Source: Brevundimonas sp. UBA6550 (GTDB lineage: Bacteria > Pseudomonadota > Alphaproteobacteria > Caulobacterales > Caulobacteraceae). From it: a stretch of 64,000 nucleotides of DNA. Below, in pieces: positions 61,931-64,000 of this stretch (its first letter is position 1; every line of letters starts with the position of its first letter). Location: the NCBI RefSeq assembly GCF_002434505.1, contig NZ_DJKE01000012.1:62001-126000 (forward strand). Direction: 5' to 3'. The notes under the pieces are model-generated. The model searched no databases and was not told the DNA's origin. It was given only the letters and a program-made list of their open reading frames with translations. Position numbers and translations under genes: made by a program.

Positions 61931-62365
61931 ATGGCTGCCAAGCTCGGTGGTTCCGGCGGGGACAAGCACACGATCGAACAGACGGCGGATATCAACATCA
62001 CGCCGTTCATCGACATTCTGCTGGTGCTCATGATCATCTTCATGGTCGCCGCGCCGATGGCGACCGTCTCGATCCGTCTGGACCTGCCGCCCGCGCAGCC
62101 GCCGGTGAACCCGACCCAGGAAAAGGAGCCGGTGTACATCACCATCCAGGAAAACGGTCAGCTGTTCCTGTCGGACAAGCAAACCTCGATCGACAACCTG
62201 CCCACCGACGTCTGCACCGCCCTGGGCGGCGGCGCCTGCCAGGAAGAGCGCGTGTTCGTCCGCGCCCAGCCGGAAGTGAAGTACAAGCAGTTCATGGAAG
62301 TCATGAACAAGATGCAGGAGAACGGCTTCTTCAAGGTCGGTCTGCTGAACGAAGACATCAGCTAA
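61931..62365 (+). CDS. ExbD/TolR-like biopolymer transport protein
   Basis: 144 residues. The single N-terminal membrane helix with the essential aspartate is ADINITPFIDILLVLMIIFM, followed by a periplasmic domain (PVYITIQENGQLFLSDKQTS). It uses proton motive force with an ExbB/TolQ partner, which is not in the window. ExbB is probably elsewhere. Caulobacter relatives often carry several ExbD copies for TonB systems. A clear terminator follows. Confidence 0.87.
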   Translation: MAAKLGGSGGDKHTIEQTADINITPFIDILLVLMIIFMVAAPMATVSIRLDLPPAQPPVNPTQEKEPVYITIQENGQLFLSDKQTSIDNLPTDVCTALGGGACQEERVFVRAQPEVKYKQFMEVMNKMQENGFFKVGLLNEDIS

Positions 62366-62390
62366 GTTCACGCTCAGGCGAAACGATCAG

Positions 62391-62425
62391 GGCCGCGTTC
62401 CGAAAGGGACGCGGCCTTTTTCTTT
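62391..62425 (+). terminator. Rho-independent terminator after the ExbD gene
   Basis: GGCCGCGTTCC and GGGACGCGGCC pair with one G-U over a short loop and run into TTTTTCTTT. It is an intrinsic terminator. Confidence 0.9.
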
Positions 62426-62508
62426 GGCGCCATGATCGGCCGATTGGGGCTTGCCGGATCGGCCGCACGGCCCCTTGATGCCGCATCGGTTGTTCGAGGA
62501 GTTGCCCC

Positions 62509-64000
62509 ATGCGTCGTCGCACCTTCCTGTCCGCCCTGCCCGTCGGGGTGCTGGCGGCGAATACGGCCCAGGCCCAGCAGCCGACGCCGACGACCGCCCC
62601 GCCCGCCCCTGCCCGCCCGGCCGACCCCTACGCCGGCGTCGGCATCGGCGACCGGATCTCGGGGCCGAAGTTCATGGGACGCTCGACCGTCTGGGGCGCG
62701 AACGGGGCGGCGGCGACGGCGCATCCGGCCGCCAGCCTGATCGGCATCGACACCCTGAGACGCGGCGGATCGGCCATCGACGCGGCCATCGCCATAAATG
62801 CGGCCCTGGGCTTCCTGGAGCCGGTCGCCAACGGCATCGGCGGCGACGCCTATTGCATGTTGTGGGACCCGAAACAGAAGAAGGTCGTCGGTTTGAACGG
62901 CTCGGGCGCCAGTCCACGCGGGCTTAGCCTTCAGACGGCGCGATCCAGGGCCATCGACGGCTATCTGCCCCGCTATGGGGCGGTGACGGTCAATGTGCCG
63001 GGCGCGGTCGACGCCTGGTGGAGCGCGCACCAGCGGTATGGAAAACTGCCGTGGAAGGAGGTGCTGCTGCCGGTCGCCGAACTGTGCGAACAGGGCGCGC
63101 CCGTGCCCCAGGTCATCGCCTACTATCTGGAGCGCAACATGGCCGCCTTCGACCGGGGCCAGATTCCGATCGAGGAGAACGACAACCGAAAGCGCATCTG
63201 GGCCGCCGGCGGCGCGACGCCCAAGGTCGGCGAGCTGTTCGCCAACCCTTATCTGGGAAAGACCCTGCGGCTGATCGCAGAGGGCGGGCGCGACGCCTTC
63301 TACGACGGTCCCCTGGCCGATCAGATGGAAGCCTATTTCAAGCGAATCGGCGGTTGGATGACCCGCGCCGACCTGGCCGCCCACCACACCGAATGGGTCG
63401 AGCCGATCCAGACCAACTATCGCGGCGTGGACGTCTTCGGCCTGGGTCCGAACACTCAAGGGTTGTCCACCAACCAGATCCTGAACATCTGCGAACAGTT
63501 CGATCTGAAATCCATGGGCTTCCAGTCCGCCGCCTCCCTGCACGTACAGGCCGAGGCCAAGCGGCTGGCGTTCGAGGACCGGGCCCGCTGGTTCGCCGAC
63601 GACCGATTCTCCAAGACCCCGGTCGAATGGCTGAACTCCAAGGCCTATGCCGCCGAACGGGCCATACTGATCCGGCCGGATCGGGTGATGGATCGCGTTA
63701 TGCCCGGCGACGCGCCGCACCACGGCGACACCACCTATTTCAGCGTCGCCGACAGCGACGGGATGATGGTCAGCTGGATCCAGTCCAACTATCGCGGCAT
63801 GGGCTCGGGCCTGGCGCCGGACAATGGGTCGGAGCCGCTGGGCTTCATGTTCCAGGACCGGGGCGAGCTGTTCGCCCTGACCGACGGCCATCCCAACATC
63901 TATGCGCCGGGCAAGCGGCCCTTCCAGACCATCATCCCCGGTTTCGCGCTCAAGGACGGCGAGCCCTGGATGGCGTTCGGCGTCATGGGCGGCGCCATGC
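62509..64000 (+). CDS. ggt: Gamma-glutamyltransferase, 5' part (runs off the window)
   Basis: The frame is open from the ATG at 62509 to the end, about 497 residues. A Tat-type signal (MRRRTFLSALPVGVLAAN) is followed by the GGT fold. Motifs seen are GRSTVWGANGAAATAHPAAS, GFLEPVANGIGGDAYCMLWD, GLNGSGASPRG and the autocatalytic threonine region HHGDTTYFSVADSDG. The GMGSGLAPDNG and GFMFQDRGEL segments also fit. It is a periplasmic enzyme that transfers or hydrolyses gamma-glutamyl groups, e.g. of glutathione. The end is missing. Confidence 0.92.
   Translation, partial: MRRRTFLSALPVGVLAANTAQAQQPTPTTAPPAPARPADPYAGVGIGDRISGPKFMGRSTVWGANGAAATAHPAASLIGIDTLRRGGSAIDAAIAINAALGFLEPVANGIGGDAYCMLWDPKQKKVVGLNGSGASPRGLSLQTARSRAIDGYLPRYGAVTVNVPGAVDAWWSAHQRYGKLPWKEVLLPVAELCEQGAPVPQVIAYYLERNMAAFDRGQIPIEENDNRKRIWAAGGATPKVGELFANPYLGKTLRLIAEGGRDAFYDGPLADQMEAYFKRIGGWMTRADLAAHHTEWVEPIQTNYRGVDVFGLGPNTQGLSTNQILNICEQFDLKSMGFQSAASLHVQAEAKRLAFEDRARWFADDRFSKTPVEWLNSKAYAAERAILIRPDRVMDRVMPGDAPHHGDTTYFSVADSDGMMVSWIQSNYRGMGSGLAPDNGSEPLGFMFQDRGELFALTDGHPNIYAPGKRPFQTIIPGFALKDGEPWMAFGVMGGAM

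Noticed and set aside
1-64000. tRNA, rRNA, CRISPR array or insertion sequence
   Set aside because: I read the gaps on both strands and saw no cloverleaf with a TTCGAATC-type arm, no repeat-spacer pattern and no transposase.

Overview
This window looks like chromosome from a high-GC alphaproteobacterium of the Caulobacteraceae; Brevundimonas is the closest fit I can suggest. The basis is about 68% GC coding DNA, a DUF1465/RcdA gene beside DUF1192, a TrcR-type DUF1013 cell-cycle regulator, a class I lysyl-tRNA synthetase, many ATGA-type overlaps and very short intergenic gaps. The genus is inference. I see no rRNA, tRNA, insertion sequence, prophage or CRISPR array.

Region by region: 1-4.7 kb holds the tail of a LysR regulator, a TonB_C-like secreted protein and a metal-resistance unit: a CueR-like MerR regulator, a mer-type operator, a glutaredoxin-MauE fusion, copA and copB. 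4.7-11 kb is a caa3-type terminal oxidase locus: a small membrane protein, a fused subunit I/III, subunit II with heme c, a cytochrome c lipoprotein, a diheme cytochrome c, cytochrome b561 and the assembly factor CtaG. 11.1-14.2 kb is a flavin reductase, a MesD-type core methionine synthase and its partner MesX (DUF1852), all behind a cobalamin riboswitch. 14.2-22.4 kb is the 2-methylcitrate (propionate) locus: prpF and acnD on the minus strand, a thioesterase, prpC and prpB on the plus strand, and a PrpR/RamB-type regulator broken by a one-base frameshift. 22.6-24.3 kb is queCED (queuosine precursor); queA lies apart at 35 kb.

24.5-44 kb is mostly housekeeping and small unknown genes: a hybrid histidine kinase, a ligase-associated exonuclease, two hotdog thioesterases, a lower-GC membrane protein, a LexA-like S24 protein, lysK, a RidA protein, Lrp with dadA, pdxH, a DnaJ-like protein with a degenerate HPD motif, aroC, a MASE1-like histidine kinase, thiE, and the bfd/bfr iron-storage pair. 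44-64 kb holds efp, suhB, glpQ, an ABC exporter, rpmE, an L,D-transpeptidase, rcdA, a CVNH/crystallin-like secreted protein, trcR, ubiX flanked by two DUF465 genes, an M23 peptidase, a NatAB-like ABC pair, cysS, folE, an ExbD protein, and the start of a gamma-glutamyltransferase that runs off the end.

The most notable unit is the riboswitch-mesX-mesD-flavin reductase cluster. It reads as an oxygen-dependent, B12- and folate-independent way to make methionine that is switched off when cobalamin is available. Other points of interest are the frameshifted propionate regulator with its TTTGCAAA-like sites, a 173-bp antisense coding overlap in the cytochrome locus, and the mer-like operator driving a copper operon.
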